A DNA stretch of 8,304 nucleotides, from positions 1 through 8,304 of the forward strand of contig JAGLDO010000118.1 of NCBI GenBank assembly GCA_023145555.1. The letters are read 5' to 3'. The notes below the pieces were generated by a model. The model worked only from the letters and a program-made list of their open reading frames with translations. It did not search any database and was not told the DNA's origin. Position 1 is the stretch's first letter; each line of letters opens with the position of its first letter. This document shows positions 1 through 6,759 of the stretch, one piece after another. The stretch comes from Bacteroidales bacterium. GTDB taxonomy: Bacteria > Bacteroidota > Bacteroidia > Bacteroidales > B39-G9. Position numbers and translations under genes: made by a program.

Positions 1-630
1 GGTCTTTTTACAGAAGAAACAAGCTATGATCCAAAAAGTCCTTATTCTGCATCAAAGGCTAGTTCTGACCATTTAGTGCGTGCGTATTTTAATACTTATA
101 AATTACCTGTTGTAATATCAAACTGCTCAAATAATTACGGTCCAAATCAATTTCCCGAGAAGTTAATCCCTTTAGCAATTAATAATATTAAAAAGAATAA
201 GCCTATACCAATTTATGGAAAGGGAGAAAATATTCGTGATTGGCTTTATGTTGAAGACCATGCTAAAGCTATTGACATTATCTTTCATCAAGGTAAAATA
301 GGACATACTTATAATATTGGAGGAAATAATGAATGGACAAATATTAACCTTATTCGTCAATTGTGTGAAATAATGGATAATAGGTTAAATAGAGTTCCCG
401 GGACATCTGCAAAACTTATTACTTTTGTGAAAGATAGAGCAGGACATGATTTGCGTTATGCTATTGATTCTTCTAAGCTGCAAAAAGAGTTGGGTTGGAA
501 ACATTTAGTAAGCTTTGAAGAAGGTATGGAAAAAACTGTTGATTGGTATTTAAACAGTCAAATATGGCTCGACAATATTAATTCGGGAGAATATGAAAAA
601 TATTATGAAAAGCAATATGTTAAAAGATAA
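1..630 (+). CDS. rfbB: dTDP-glucose 4,6-dehydratase, C-terminal part (5' end outside window)
   Basis: This is the last 209 codons of an NAD-dependent sugar-nucleotide dehydratase of the extended SDR family, which converts dTDP-glucose to dTDP-4-keto-6-deoxyglucose in the cytoplasm, the committed step to dTDP-rhamnose and related sugars. The reading frame is open from base 1. The family is usually about 340-350 residues, so roughly 140 residues are missing, including the Rossmann glycine motif and the Thr-Asp-Glu active-site segment. Visible family marks are the catalytic Tyr-x-x-x-Lys as YSASK (visible residues 15-19, bases 43-57), then SSDHLVRAY, NCSNNYGPNQFPEKL, the GENIRDWLYVEDH block and the RAGHDLRYAID block. 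The end, with EEGMEKTVDWYL, is typical of RmlB. The GTG at 76 is internal and not the start. It lies 8 bases before the phosphatase gene and is probably co-transcribed with it. Other sugar-nucleotide dehydratases are possible, but the NNYGPNQFPEKL block fits RmlB best. Confidence 0.95.
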   Translation, partial: GLFTEETSYDPKSPYSASKASSDHLVRAYFNTYKLPVVISNCSNNYGPNQFPEKLIPLAINNIKKNKPIPIYGKGENIRDWLYVEDHAKAIDIIFHQGKIGHTYNIGGNNEWTNINLIRQLCEIMDNRLNRVPGTSAKLITFVKDRAGHDLRYAIDSSKLQKELGWKHLVSFEEGMEKTVDWYLNSQIWLDNINSGEYEKYYEKQYVKR

Positions 631-638
631 TTTATAAA

Positions 639-1370
639 GTGATAAATCTTTTTAAAAAAGTTGACAGATTGTCTGATTTTTCAGATTTGGTAACTGATGT
701 TCATTCGCATCTAATTCCTGCAATTGACGATGGATCTGCATCGTTAGAACAATCATTGCAATTAATAAAAGGATTGAACGATTTGGGATTTAAAAAATTA
801 ATAACAACACCTCATATTATTAGTGATTTTTACCAAAATACTCCAAAAATAATAAATAAAGGGTTAGTATTGCTCCAAGATGCAGTAAAGAAAGCCAATA
901 TTGACGTTGAGATAGATGTAGCTGCGGAATATTATCTTGATTATGATTTTAGAAAGAAATTAGACGAGGAGAAATTGTTAACTTTTGGTACTAATTATTT
1001 GTTATTTGAGTTGCCTTTTTATAATAAGCCGCAAGTCCTCGATGAAGTGATTTTTAAAATGCTGACTATGGGATATACTCCTGTTCTTGCTCATCCCGAA
1101 AGGTACACTTATTGGTATAATGATTTTGAAGCATACAATGAATTGAAGAATAGGGGAGTCCTTTTACAAATAAATATTAATTCCTTGGTTGGAGGATATT
1201 CTGCACAGGCAAAAAAAATTGCAGAGAAATTAATTGTAAATAATATGGTAGATTTTGTTGGTTCAGATACTCATAATCAACATCATATTGAGCTCTTGAA
1301 AAAAAGCCTGAAAAATAAATATTTAATTGATTTGATTCAAAAGGGAAATTTGCTAAATAAAACTATTTAG
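639..1370 (+). CDS. PHP-type tyrosine-protein phosphatase, CpsB/CapC/YwqE family
   Basis: A 243-residue metal-dependent phosphatase of the PHP superfamily. Relatives (CpsB of streptococci, YwqE of Bacillus) remove phosphate from tyrosine-rich tails of the kinases that control capsule or exopolysaccharide export. The expected metal ligands are all visible: D20-V-H22-S-H24 followed by IPAIDDG, H59 in TTPH, E97 in AAEYYLD, H152 in LAHPERY, and D210-x-H212 in GSDTHN. The INSLVGGYS segment (181-188) is also typical. Length matches the family (about 240-260), with no signal peptide or membrane segment. The start is GTG, 8 bases after the rfbB stop; no ATG is available before the DVHSH motif. The position directly behind rfbB suggests a role in surface polysaccharide synthesis. 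The partner kinase is not in the window. The fold and metal site are secure, while the substrate is inferred from the family and context. Confidence 0.93.
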   Translation: MINLFKKVDRLSDFSDLVTDVHSHLIPAIDDGSASLEQSLQLIKGLNDLGFKKLITTPHIISDFYQNTPKIINKGLVLLQDAVKKANIDVEIDVAAEYYLDYDFRKKLDEEKLLTFGTNYLLFELPFYNKPQVLDEVIFKMLTMGYTPVLAHPERYTYWYNDFEAYNELKNRGVLLQININSLVGGYSAQAKKIAEKLIVNNMVDFVGSDTHNQHHIELLKKSLKNKYLIDLIQKGNLLNKTI

Positions 1371-1388
1371 TTTTTAGTATTTTCCCTT
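1341..1388. terminator. Nested inverted repeats at the convergent rfbB-phosphatase / glmS junction
   Basis: An outer perfect 8-base inverted repeat, AAGGGAAA (1341-1348) and TTTCCCTT (1381-1388), encloses an inner one, AAAACT (1359-1364) and AGTTTT (1369-1374) with loop ATTT. Between them CTA (1353-1355) can pair with TAG (1375-1377). The structure overlaps the phosphatase stop codon and ends 10 bases before the glmS stop. On the minus strand the outer stem is followed by a short run of four U; on the plus strand the inner stem is followed by a U-rich stretch. It could serve as a bidirectional terminator between converging operons. Stems are mostly A-T, so the call is tentative. Confidence 0.35.
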
Positions 1389-1398
1389 AAAAAAAACA

Positions 1399-3234
1399 TT
1401 ATTCAACAGTAACAGATTTTGCTAAATTTCTTGGCTGGTCAACATTACAACCTCTCATTACTGCAATATAATAAGATATTAATTGGAGCGGCACAACAGT
1501 TATTAATGGTGCTAAAGCTTGTGCAGAATCCGGTATTTCAATAACGTGATCGGCTAAATTTTTAATCACAGTATCGCCTTCGGTAACAACTGCAATAACA
1601 ATACCTTTTCTGGCTTTAATTTCTTGAATATTGCTAACAATCTTATCATAAGATTTATCTTTTGTTGCAATAACAACAACAGGCATTTTTTCGTCGATTA
1701 AAGCAATTGGTCCGTGCTTCATTTCTGCTGCAGGATAACCTTCAGCATGAATATATGAAATTTCTTTTAATTTTAAAGCTCCTTCTAAAGCAACAGGGAA
1801 AAAATAACCTCTTCCTAAATATAAAAAATTAGTAGCATCTTTATATTTTGCAGCAATATTTTTAATACTTTCACTATGCTTTAAAATTAAACCAATCTTA
1901 TCAGGTGTTTTTGTTAATTCTGAAATTAGAGTTTCATATTGTTCTTGGGAAAGAACATTGCGTTTTTTCCCTAATAACATAGCCATCATTGTTAGAATTG
2001 TAACTTGTGCTGTAAATGCTTTTGTTGAAGCAACTCCAATTTCAGGTCCTGCATGAGTATAAACTCCGGCATCGGTAATTCTTGGGATGCTAGAACCTAC
2101 AACATTGCATATACCAAGAACTATAGCTCCTGCTTTTTGTGCCAATTTTATGGCTGCTAAAGTGTCCGCCGTTTCTCCACTCTGACTTATTGCAATTACA
2201 ATATCGTCTTTAAAAATTATTGGTTTTCTGTATCGAAATTCTGAAGCATATTCTACTTCAACAGGAATTTTTGCGTATTCTTCAATAAGATATTCTCCAA
2301 CTAAACCGGCATGCCATGAAGTTCCACATCCAATTATTATTATTCTTTTTGCATCAACTAGTTTGGGTAAAATATTATATAAACCGCCTAAAAAAATATC
2401 AGATTTATTATCAGACATTCTTCCTCTAAAAGTGTCTAATATTGCACGTGGCTGTTCAAAAATTTCTTTTAACATGAAATGTTCAAACCCACTTTTTTCA
2501 ATTTCTCCAATATCTAAATCTAAAGTTTCAATTTTTGGTATTTGCTTGTTGTTGTGTATTGTTTTTAAAGTTAATTCATTCTTTTTGATTATTGCTACAT
2601 CATTGTCGTTCAAATAAATAACACTATTCGTGTATTCTACTATTGGAGTAGCATCAGAAGCAATGAAATATTCGTTTTTCCCAATACCAACTACCAAAGG
2701 ACTTCCATTTCGCGCTGCAATTAATTGATTTTTCTCTTCTTTGCAAGAAACAATTAAACCATATGTGCCTATTACTTTTGTTAAGGCTAAACGTACTGCA
2801 ATTTCACCACTTACTTTACCTTTTAAGTATATGTATTCAATTAGATTAGCCAAAACTTCGGTATCTGTCTGACTTTGGAATGTGTATCCTCTGTTTTCTA
2901 ATTTTGATTTTAAACGAGAATAATTTTCAATTATTCCATTATGAATAACAACGAAATGTCCATTTTGAGATTTGTGAGGGTGAGCGTTTATATTATTTGG
3001 TTCTCCATGAGTAGCCCAGCGTGTATGACCCATTCCTATTGAACCGGAAACATCTTTATTCTCAACAAAAGTTTCTAAGTCGCTAACTTTTCCTTTACAC
3101 TTATATATTCGAGTATCTCCGTTTATGATAGCAATTCCTGCAGAATCGTATCCTCGGTATTCTAATCGTTTTAAACCGTTTATTAGCACAGGATATGCTT
3201 CTTTATTGCCAATATATCCTACAATTCCGCACAT
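1399..3234 (-). CDS. glmS: Glutamine--fructose-6-phosphate aminotransferase (isomerizing)
   Basis: GlmS makes glucosamine-6-phosphate from fructose-6-phosphate and glutamine, the first step toward UDP-GlcNAc for peptidoglycan and lipid A, in the cytoplasm. At 611 residues it is full length. The N-terminal class-II glutaminase domain (about 1-220) begins MCGIVGYIG with the nucleophile Cys2, then RGYDSAG (27-33), HTRWATHG (70-77), HNGIIEN (98-104) and TDTEV (123-127). Two SIS sugar-isomerase domains follow: the first carries GCGTSWHAG and SQSGETADT, the second ALEGALKLKEISYIHAE and KHGP with H507. The C-terminal loop ends AKSVTVE with Lys606, the residue that forms a Schiff base with the sugar. 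All catalytic residues are present. It is the last gene of a minus-strand operon, only 4 bases after the DUF4270 stop, so it must rely largely on upstream transcription. I see no glmS ribozyme; there is no leader space for one. Confidence 0.98.
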   Translation of the reverse strand: MCGIVGYIGNKEAYPVLINGLKRLEYRGYDSAGIAIINGDTRIYKCKGKVSDLETFVENKDVSGSIGMGHTRWATHGEPNNINAHPHKSQNGHFVVIHNGIIENYSRLKSKLENRGYTFQSQTDTEVLANLIEYIYLKGKVSGEIAVRLALTKVIGTYGLIVSCKEEKNQLIAARNGSPLVVGIGKNEYFIASDATPIVEYTNSVIYLNDNDVAIIKKNELTLKTIHNNKQIPKIETLDLDIGEIEKSGFEHFMLKEIFEQPRAILDTFRGRMSDNKSDIFLGGLYNILPKLVDAKRIIIIGCGTSWHAGLVGEYLIEEYAKIPVEVEYASEFRYRKPIIFKDDIVIAISQSGETADTLAAIKLAQKAGAIVLGICNVVGSSIPRITDAGVYTHAGPEIGVASTKAFTAQVTILTMMAMLLGKKRNVLSQEQYETLISELTKTPDKIGLILKHSESIKNIAAKYKDATNFLYLGRGYFFPVALEGALKLKEISYIHAEGYPAAEMKHGPIALIDEKMPVVVIATKDKSYDKIVSNIQEIKARKGIVIAVVTEGDTVIKNLADHVIEIPDSAQALAPLITVVPLQLISYYIAVMRGCNVDQPRNLAKSVTVE

Positions 3235-3238
3235 GTTA

Positions 3239-4531
3239 TTAAAGTTTTGTATACGTTATTAAAAATTTTATATCTTTTTTTTGTCTTGAGTTTTTTAATA
3301 CCACTCTGTTTGTAGAGTAATTACTATTTGGGATGTAAATATAAAAACTGCAATTAGATTTTCCTTGACTAATTAAGTCCTGAATGTATTGTGTGATAAT
3401 GAACTTATATGACTTAGATTCGTTGTCATATTGTTGGGTAGAATAATACAAACCGGTTGAGGTTGTCTTTATGTAATCGGGTAAAAGAGTTGTTTCTCCA
3501 TCATCATCAATTCCTTTAATTTTTAAAGTTAATGGAGTTTTATATAAATTCGTCTGAGTAATAACAGAATCTTCTGTCTCAATAATTAGTTCTGCTTTGT
3601 TAATTGATATTGGGTATTGATTTACTAATGAAGATAAATCAGGAATCTCAATTTTTCCTTTCAGTCCATTCATTGGTTGGAGATAAATAACGCTGTCAAT
3701 ATATGTGGAATCTCCAACATTGTTAATTGTTGAGTTTGTATAGTCGTGTTTATATATATTATATCGATTTGAATAGTTAACAATAAAGTCAAAGTTGTGA
3801 GAGACTGTATCAGTTGGTCCACTATAGTATAGAGTAATGACTGTTGAGGATGTAGAAAGATTGTAACTTAGTAATGAGCCTCCGTCATCAACTTGATTTG
3901 TTGTTAAATAAAAGCCTTTAAAGAAATCAACAAAGTTTAAAGTGCTTGAATATACAGAAGTATCTGCATCAATAAATCTTTGTCCTAATTCTTTGGGTAG
4001 TTTTATAGAAAAAGGTAAAGTGTCGTTAGGTTTTGGTTTTATTATAGTATCTAAAAGAACAGAATTTTTATCATAGTAATCTTCTATATTGATTTGTGAA
4101 AGAAAAGAAGAGTCAATATTAATACTATCTGTTAATTCAAAAAAAGTAAAGTGTTGAGGGGTTAGAGTGTCGCCATAATAGCTGTGGTAGTTAAAATAGA
4201 TAACTAGCGAATCGACATGTAAATTAAGGCTGTCTGCAAAATTTGCGTTAAGATATCTTGGGTTAATGCTAAAAGTAAAACTTGCCTTTGTGTTGCCAAA
4301 AATAGGGTCAACATAACTTCCAAAAAGGCTGTATGCAGGATTTTTATAAATAATTGAATCGTCAAATAGTGTATATGCTGAAATTGAAGCTATTGAATCA
4401 TAACTAATTTCAATTTTGTCGGAATCTGGCTGTATTTCAAGTCCAATCATGCTTGCATCATCATTACAACTAAAAGAAATTATTCCAATAATACTTAGAA
4501 GTAATAAGTTTTTTAAAAGATTATGTGTCAA
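3239..4531 (-). CDS. DUF4270 family secreted lipoprotein
   Basis: A 430-residue protein I recognise as the Bacteroidota-restricted DUF4270 family, for which I know no established function. The N-terminus is a lipoprotein signal peptide: Lys7, a hydrophobic stretch (about 9-20) and Cys22 in the sequence SFSC. Asn-Asp-Asp follows the cysteine, an acidic pattern resembling the surface-export signal of Bacteroidota lipoproteins, so exposure at the cell surface is possible. The IGLEIQPDSD segment right after the signal is a typical family opening. The remainder is rich in Ser, Thr, Asn, Asp and Tyr with alternating hydrophobic residues, suggesting a beta-rich extracytoplasmic fold; I see no catalytic motif. 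The start is TTG at 4531: an in-frame stop lies at 4538-4540, and the next Met (residue 28) is beyond the lipid cysteine. It sits 23 bases after the GT5-like gene and 4 bases before glmS. The family call is from memory of the N-terminal pattern and this gene order. Confidence 0.82.
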   Translation of the reverse strand: MTHNLLKNLLLLSIIGIISFSCNDDASMIGLEIQPDSDKIEISYDSIASISAYTLFDDSIIYKNPAYSLFGSYVDPIFGNTKASFTFSINPRYLNANFADSLNLHVDSLVIYFNYHSYYGDTLTPQHFTFFELTDSINIDSSFLSQINIEDYYDKNSVLLDTIIKPKPNDTLPFSIKLPKELGQRFIDADTSVYSSTLNFVDFFKGFYLTTNQVDDGGSLLSYNLSTSSTVITLYYSGPTDTVSHNFDFIVNYSNRYNIYKHDYTNSTINNVGDSTYIDSVIYLQPMNGLKGKIEIPDLSSLVNQYPISINKAELIIETEDSVITQTNLYKTPLTLKIKGIDDDGETTLLPDYIKTTSTGLYYSTQQYDNESKSYKFIITQYIQDLISQGKSNCSFYIYIPNSNYSTNRVVLKNSRQKKDIKFLITYTKL

Positions 4532-4554
4532 GGTTTTTTAATTTTTAATGATTG

Positions 4555-5364
4555 TTAAGTGTTGAGTAAATTGTCGTAAAAATCAGAGTATGAATCTACA
4601 AGTTTTTCTTGTGATTGATATTCTAAAAGAGGTTTCCCAGAATCAATAATATATTTTTTTATTTTAGGATTTATTTTTTCATTGCCAATAATTAATCCGT
4701 CAGACATGTTGATAGCTAACTTTGTAATGTTTTCGTAATTGGCTGTTTTTATTGTTGATAAGTCTTTGTCAGTAATTCCTTCAACTTTTATTTTTTTCTT
4801 AAAAGAACTGTTTAATTTATTATCAAAACCATCATCATAGACAGAATAAATTACTTTAGAATTGGCAAATAGAGGGTTCTCTTTAAAAGCTTTTTTTATG
4901 TATAATGGAACTAAGCTTGTAAACCAACCATGACAATGCACAATATCAGGTTTCCATCTCAATTTTTTTACTGTTTCAATTGCACCACGGGCAAAAAATA
5001 TTGCTCTCTCATCATTATCTTCATAAAATTTATTGTTTTCGTCAGATAATACAAATTTTCTGTGAAAAAAATCTTCATTATCTATAAAATAAACCTGCAT
5101 TCGTGCCGCTTGAATTGAAGCTACTTTTATAATTAATGGGTGGTCAGTATCGTCAATAATTAAATTCATGCCTGATAAACGGATTACTTCATGAAGTTGG
5201 TTTCTTCTTTCGTTAATACATCCGTACCTTGGCATAAATGTTCTTATTTCTTTACCTTTTTCTTGAATTCCCTGTGGTAAATATCTGCTTATTGAAGACA
5301 TTTCGTTTTCTGGCAAATAAGGTGTAATCTCTTGAGATACAAATAGTACTTTAGTTTTTTCCAT
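4555..5364 (-). CDS. GT5 glycogen/starch synthase-like protein, N-domain only
   Basis: A 269-residue protein resembling only the N-terminal Rossmann half of GT5 glycogen synthases. Similarities are VLFVSQEITPY (6-16), the FMPRYG segment (43-48), the ERAIFFARGAIE segment (119-130) and PDIVHCHGWFTSLVPLYIK (139-157, compare DIVHxHDW in GlgA). True GlgA is about 470-500 residues with an N-terminal K-x-G-G-L that binds ADP-glucose. Here that place reads PENEMSS (18-24), and the C-terminal GT-B domain is absent, since the DUF4270 gene starts 23 bases after the stop. No remnant of the second half is visible, so this looks like a stable short family rather than a fresh truncation. Such proteins are commonly labelled glycogen/starch synthase in Bacteroidota, but synthase activity is doubtful. 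I chose the ATG at 5364 over a TTG at 5370 because a good promoter would place the RNA start only a few bases before that TTG. It is the first gene of the operon with DUF4270 and glmS. Confidence 0.8.
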   Translation of the reverse strand: MEKTKVLFVSQEITPYLPENEMSSISRYLPQGIQEKGKEIRTFMPRYGCINERRNQLHEVIRLSGMNLIIDDTDHPLIIKVASIQAARMQVYFIDNEDFFHRKFVLSDENNKFYEDNDERAIFFARGAIETVKKLRWKPDIVHCHGWFTSLVPLYIKKAFKENPLFANSKVIYSVYDDGFDNKLNSSFKKKIKVEGITDKDLSTIKTANYENITKLAINMSDGLIIGNEKINPKIKKYIIDSGKPLLEYQSQEKLVDSYSDFYDNLLNT

Positions 5365-5379
5365 TTTCAAAAATTTTTA

Positions 5380-5410
5380 CAAAAATAGTAAAAATATTTC
5401 AGATTTTCAA
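5380..5410 (-). promoter_or_regulatory. Bacteroidota-type promoter for the GT5-like/DUF4270/glmS operon
   Basis: Read on the minus strand, TTG (5410-5408), a 20-base spacer, then TATTTTTG (5387-5380) exactly fits the Bacteroidota sigma-factor pattern of a -33 TTG/TTTG and a -7 TAnnTTTG box. Transcription would begin near 5373-5376, giving an A/U-rich leader of about 10 bases before the ATG at 5364. It is the only such full match I found in the divergent region 5365-5535. The surrounding DNA is so AT-rich that a chance match is not excluded. Confidence 0.55.
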
Positions 5411-5535
5411 TTGTTTGCTTTAATAGTGTTAAAAAAACGAATTATTTTTAATTTTAGTATAATTTTAAATTTATGTTTTTTTCTACAATAATATTTTATT
5501 TATTTGCATCATATTTTGTGATAAATTAATAGTAA

Positions 5536-6381
5536 ATGAAAGTATTTGATTATAAAGCTGATCTACAAAAAGAATTGCGAGATTTAGCTCAAAAAAACAA
5601 AAAAATTGGTTTTGTGCCAACAATGGGAGCTTTGCATGAAGGGCATATCTCATTAATTAAGAAAAGTGCTAGTGATAATGATATCACTATTGTAAGTATT
5701 TTTGTTAATCCAAATCAATTCAATGATAAGAAAGATTTAGAAAATTATCCTAGATTTATTGATAAGGACATAAATTTATTGAAAAATGCTGGTTGCGATT
5801 TTGTATTTACACCTTCAGTAAAAGAAATTTACACTGAAGAGGATAATAGAATCTTTGATTTTGGAGATTTAGATAAAGTAATGGAGGGAAAACATAGGGT
5901 TGGACATTTTAATGGAGTAGCTCAAGTAGTTAGCAAATTGTTTAATATTGTTAATCCTGATGTTGCATATTTTGGAAGAAAAGATTTTCAACAGTATGTG
6001 ATAATAAAAAAAATGGTTGAAATATTGAATATCCCAATAAAAATTATTGCTTGTCCAATAGTTCGTGAAAAAGATGGCTTGGCAATGAGCTCACGAAATT
6101 TATTGTTGTCAAAAGATCAAAGAAAAAATTCATCTTTTATTTCTGAAACTTTATTTAAGGCTCGAAACCTTATAAATAAATTAAACGTAAAAGAATTAAA
6201 AGATTGGGTTGTTGATACAATTAATTCGAATCCCTTTCTTGAAGTTGAATATTTTGATATTGTGGATGATGTTGAGTTGAAATCAATAAACAATTGGCAA
6301 GAACAAAATAATAATGTAGGATGCATTGCTGTTAAAGTAGGAAAAATTCGACTTATAGATAATATCAATTTTAATTTGTAA
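5536..6381 (+). CDS. panC: Pantothenate synthetase (pantoate--beta-alanine ligase)
   Basis: PanC joins pantoate and beta-alanine with ATP, through a pantoyl-adenylate, to give pantothenate, the precursor of coenzyme A; it is cytoplasmic. The 281-residue length is standard. Motifs appear in order: PTMGALHEGH (28-37) with the HxGH-type nucleotide-binding signature, FVNPNQFN (56-63), the EGKHRVGHFNGVAQVV block (117-132), YFGRKDFQQ (145-153) and MSSRN (184-188), the counterpart of KMSKS. All catalytic regions look intact. The ATG start at 5536 leaves the usual short N-terminus before the first beta strand. The gene is divergent from the GT5-like gene and opens a plus-strand cluster; panD, which makes its substrate beta-alanine, begins 24 bases downstream. 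I found no strong promoter upstream: TTTATTTG at 5499-5506 and TATTTTG at 5512-5518 are one-off versions of a -7 box without a well-placed -33 partner. Confidence 0.98.
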   Translation: MKVFDYKADLQKELRDLAQKNKKIGFVPTMGALHEGHISLIKKSASDNDITIVSIFVNPNQFNDKKDLENYPRFIDKDINLLKNAGCDFVFTPSVKEIYTEEDNRIFDFGDLDKVMEGKHRVGHFNGVAQVVSKLFNIVNPDVAYFGRKDFQQYVIIKKMVEILNIPIKIIACPIVREKDGLAMSSRNLLLSKDQRKNSSFISETLFKARNLINKLNVKELKDWVVDTINSNPFLEVEYFDIVDDVELKSINNWQEQNNNVGCIAVKVGKIRLIDNINFNL

Positions 6382-6386
6382 TTTTG
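6379..6386 (+). promoter_or_regulatory. Possible internal -7 box ahead of panD
   Basis: TAATTTTG overlaps the panC stop codon and matches TAnnTTTG exactly, about 20 bases before the panD ATG, a suitable distance for a secondary start. No TTG lies 17-23 bases upstream, so the -33 half is missing. It may be chance in AT-rich DNA. Confidence 0.22.
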
Positions 6387-6405
6387 TAGTATAAAAATTT
6401 TTATT

Positions 6406-6759
6406 ATGAATATTGAAGTAGTAAAATCAAAAATTCATAAAGCAACAGTTACCGAGGCAAATCTTCAATACGTAGGAAGTATAACTATTGATGAAGACTT
6501 GATGAATGCTGCAAATATTATTGAAAACGAAAAAGTTCAAGTTGTTAATGTTAACAATGGCGAGCGTCTCGAAACTTATGTTATTAAGGGGAAAAGAGGC
6601 TCCGGTACAATTTGTTTAAATGGCCCTGCTGCTCGAAAAGCAGAAGTTGGTGATGTTGTTATTATTATTGCATATGCAAGTATGGATTTTGAAGAGGCAA
6701 AAAAGTTTAAACCTCAATTTGTTTTTCCCGATGCTCGTACTAATCATTTAATTGATTAA
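6406..6759 (+). CDS. panD: Aspartate 1-decarboxylase precursor (pyruvoyl enzyme)
   Basis: PanD decarboxylates L-aspartate to beta-alanine, the second substrate of PanC. It is made as an inactive chain that cuts itself between Gly24 and Ser25, the serine becoming the pyruvoyl cofactor. Here YVGSITID places Gly24-Ser25 exactly as in the Escherichia coli enzyme. Lys9, Arg54, Thr57, Tyr58 and Asn72 also fall at the positions used by that enzyme for substrate binding, catalysis or processing, and LNGPAARKAEVGD (71-83) is typical. At 117 residues it is slightly shorter than the 126 of E. coli but within family range. The ATG start agrees with the conserved numbering. It sits 24 bases after panC, and its stop overlaps the proposed start of the downstream membrane protein, so the genes are probably read as one unit. 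E. coli PanD needs the maturation factor PanZ, which is not present here. Confidence 0.98.
   Translation: MNIEVVKSKIHKATVTEANLQYVGSITIDEDLMNAANIIENEKVQVVNVNNGERLETYVIKGKRGSGTICLNGPAARKAEVGDVVIIIAYASMDFEEAKKFKPQFVFPDARTNHLID

Noticed and set aside
172..360. 62-codon minus-strand open frame inside rfbB
   Set aside because: It lies antisense to a well-conserved region of the dehydratase and shows no recognisable protein pattern; it is a by-product of AT-rich coding sequence.
76..630. Short stand-alone dehydratase gene starting at the GTG at 76
   Set aside because: The frame is open back to base 1 and the upstream codons encode the conserved catalytic YSASK motif, so the GTG is internal.
2363..2617. 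84-codon plus-strand open frame inside glmS
   Set aside because: It is fully antisense to glmS coding sequence, has no family pattern, and no promoter or neighbour supports it.
3235..3238. glmS ribozyme or other leader control of glmS
   Set aside because: Only 4 bases separate the DUF4270 stop from the glmS start, so there is no leader that could hold a ribozyme, and the upstream DNA is coding.
4532..5364. Frameshifted or broken full-length glycogen synthase
   Set aside because: The stop at 4555-4557 is followed at once by the DUF4270 gene, and no C-terminal GT-B sequence occurs in any frame nearby; short GT5-like proteins of this size appear to be normal in the phylum.
6117..6368. 83-codon minus-strand open frame inside panC
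   Set aside because: It is antisense to the C-terminal part of an intact panC; the Ser/Phe-rich translation is typical of a shadow frame.
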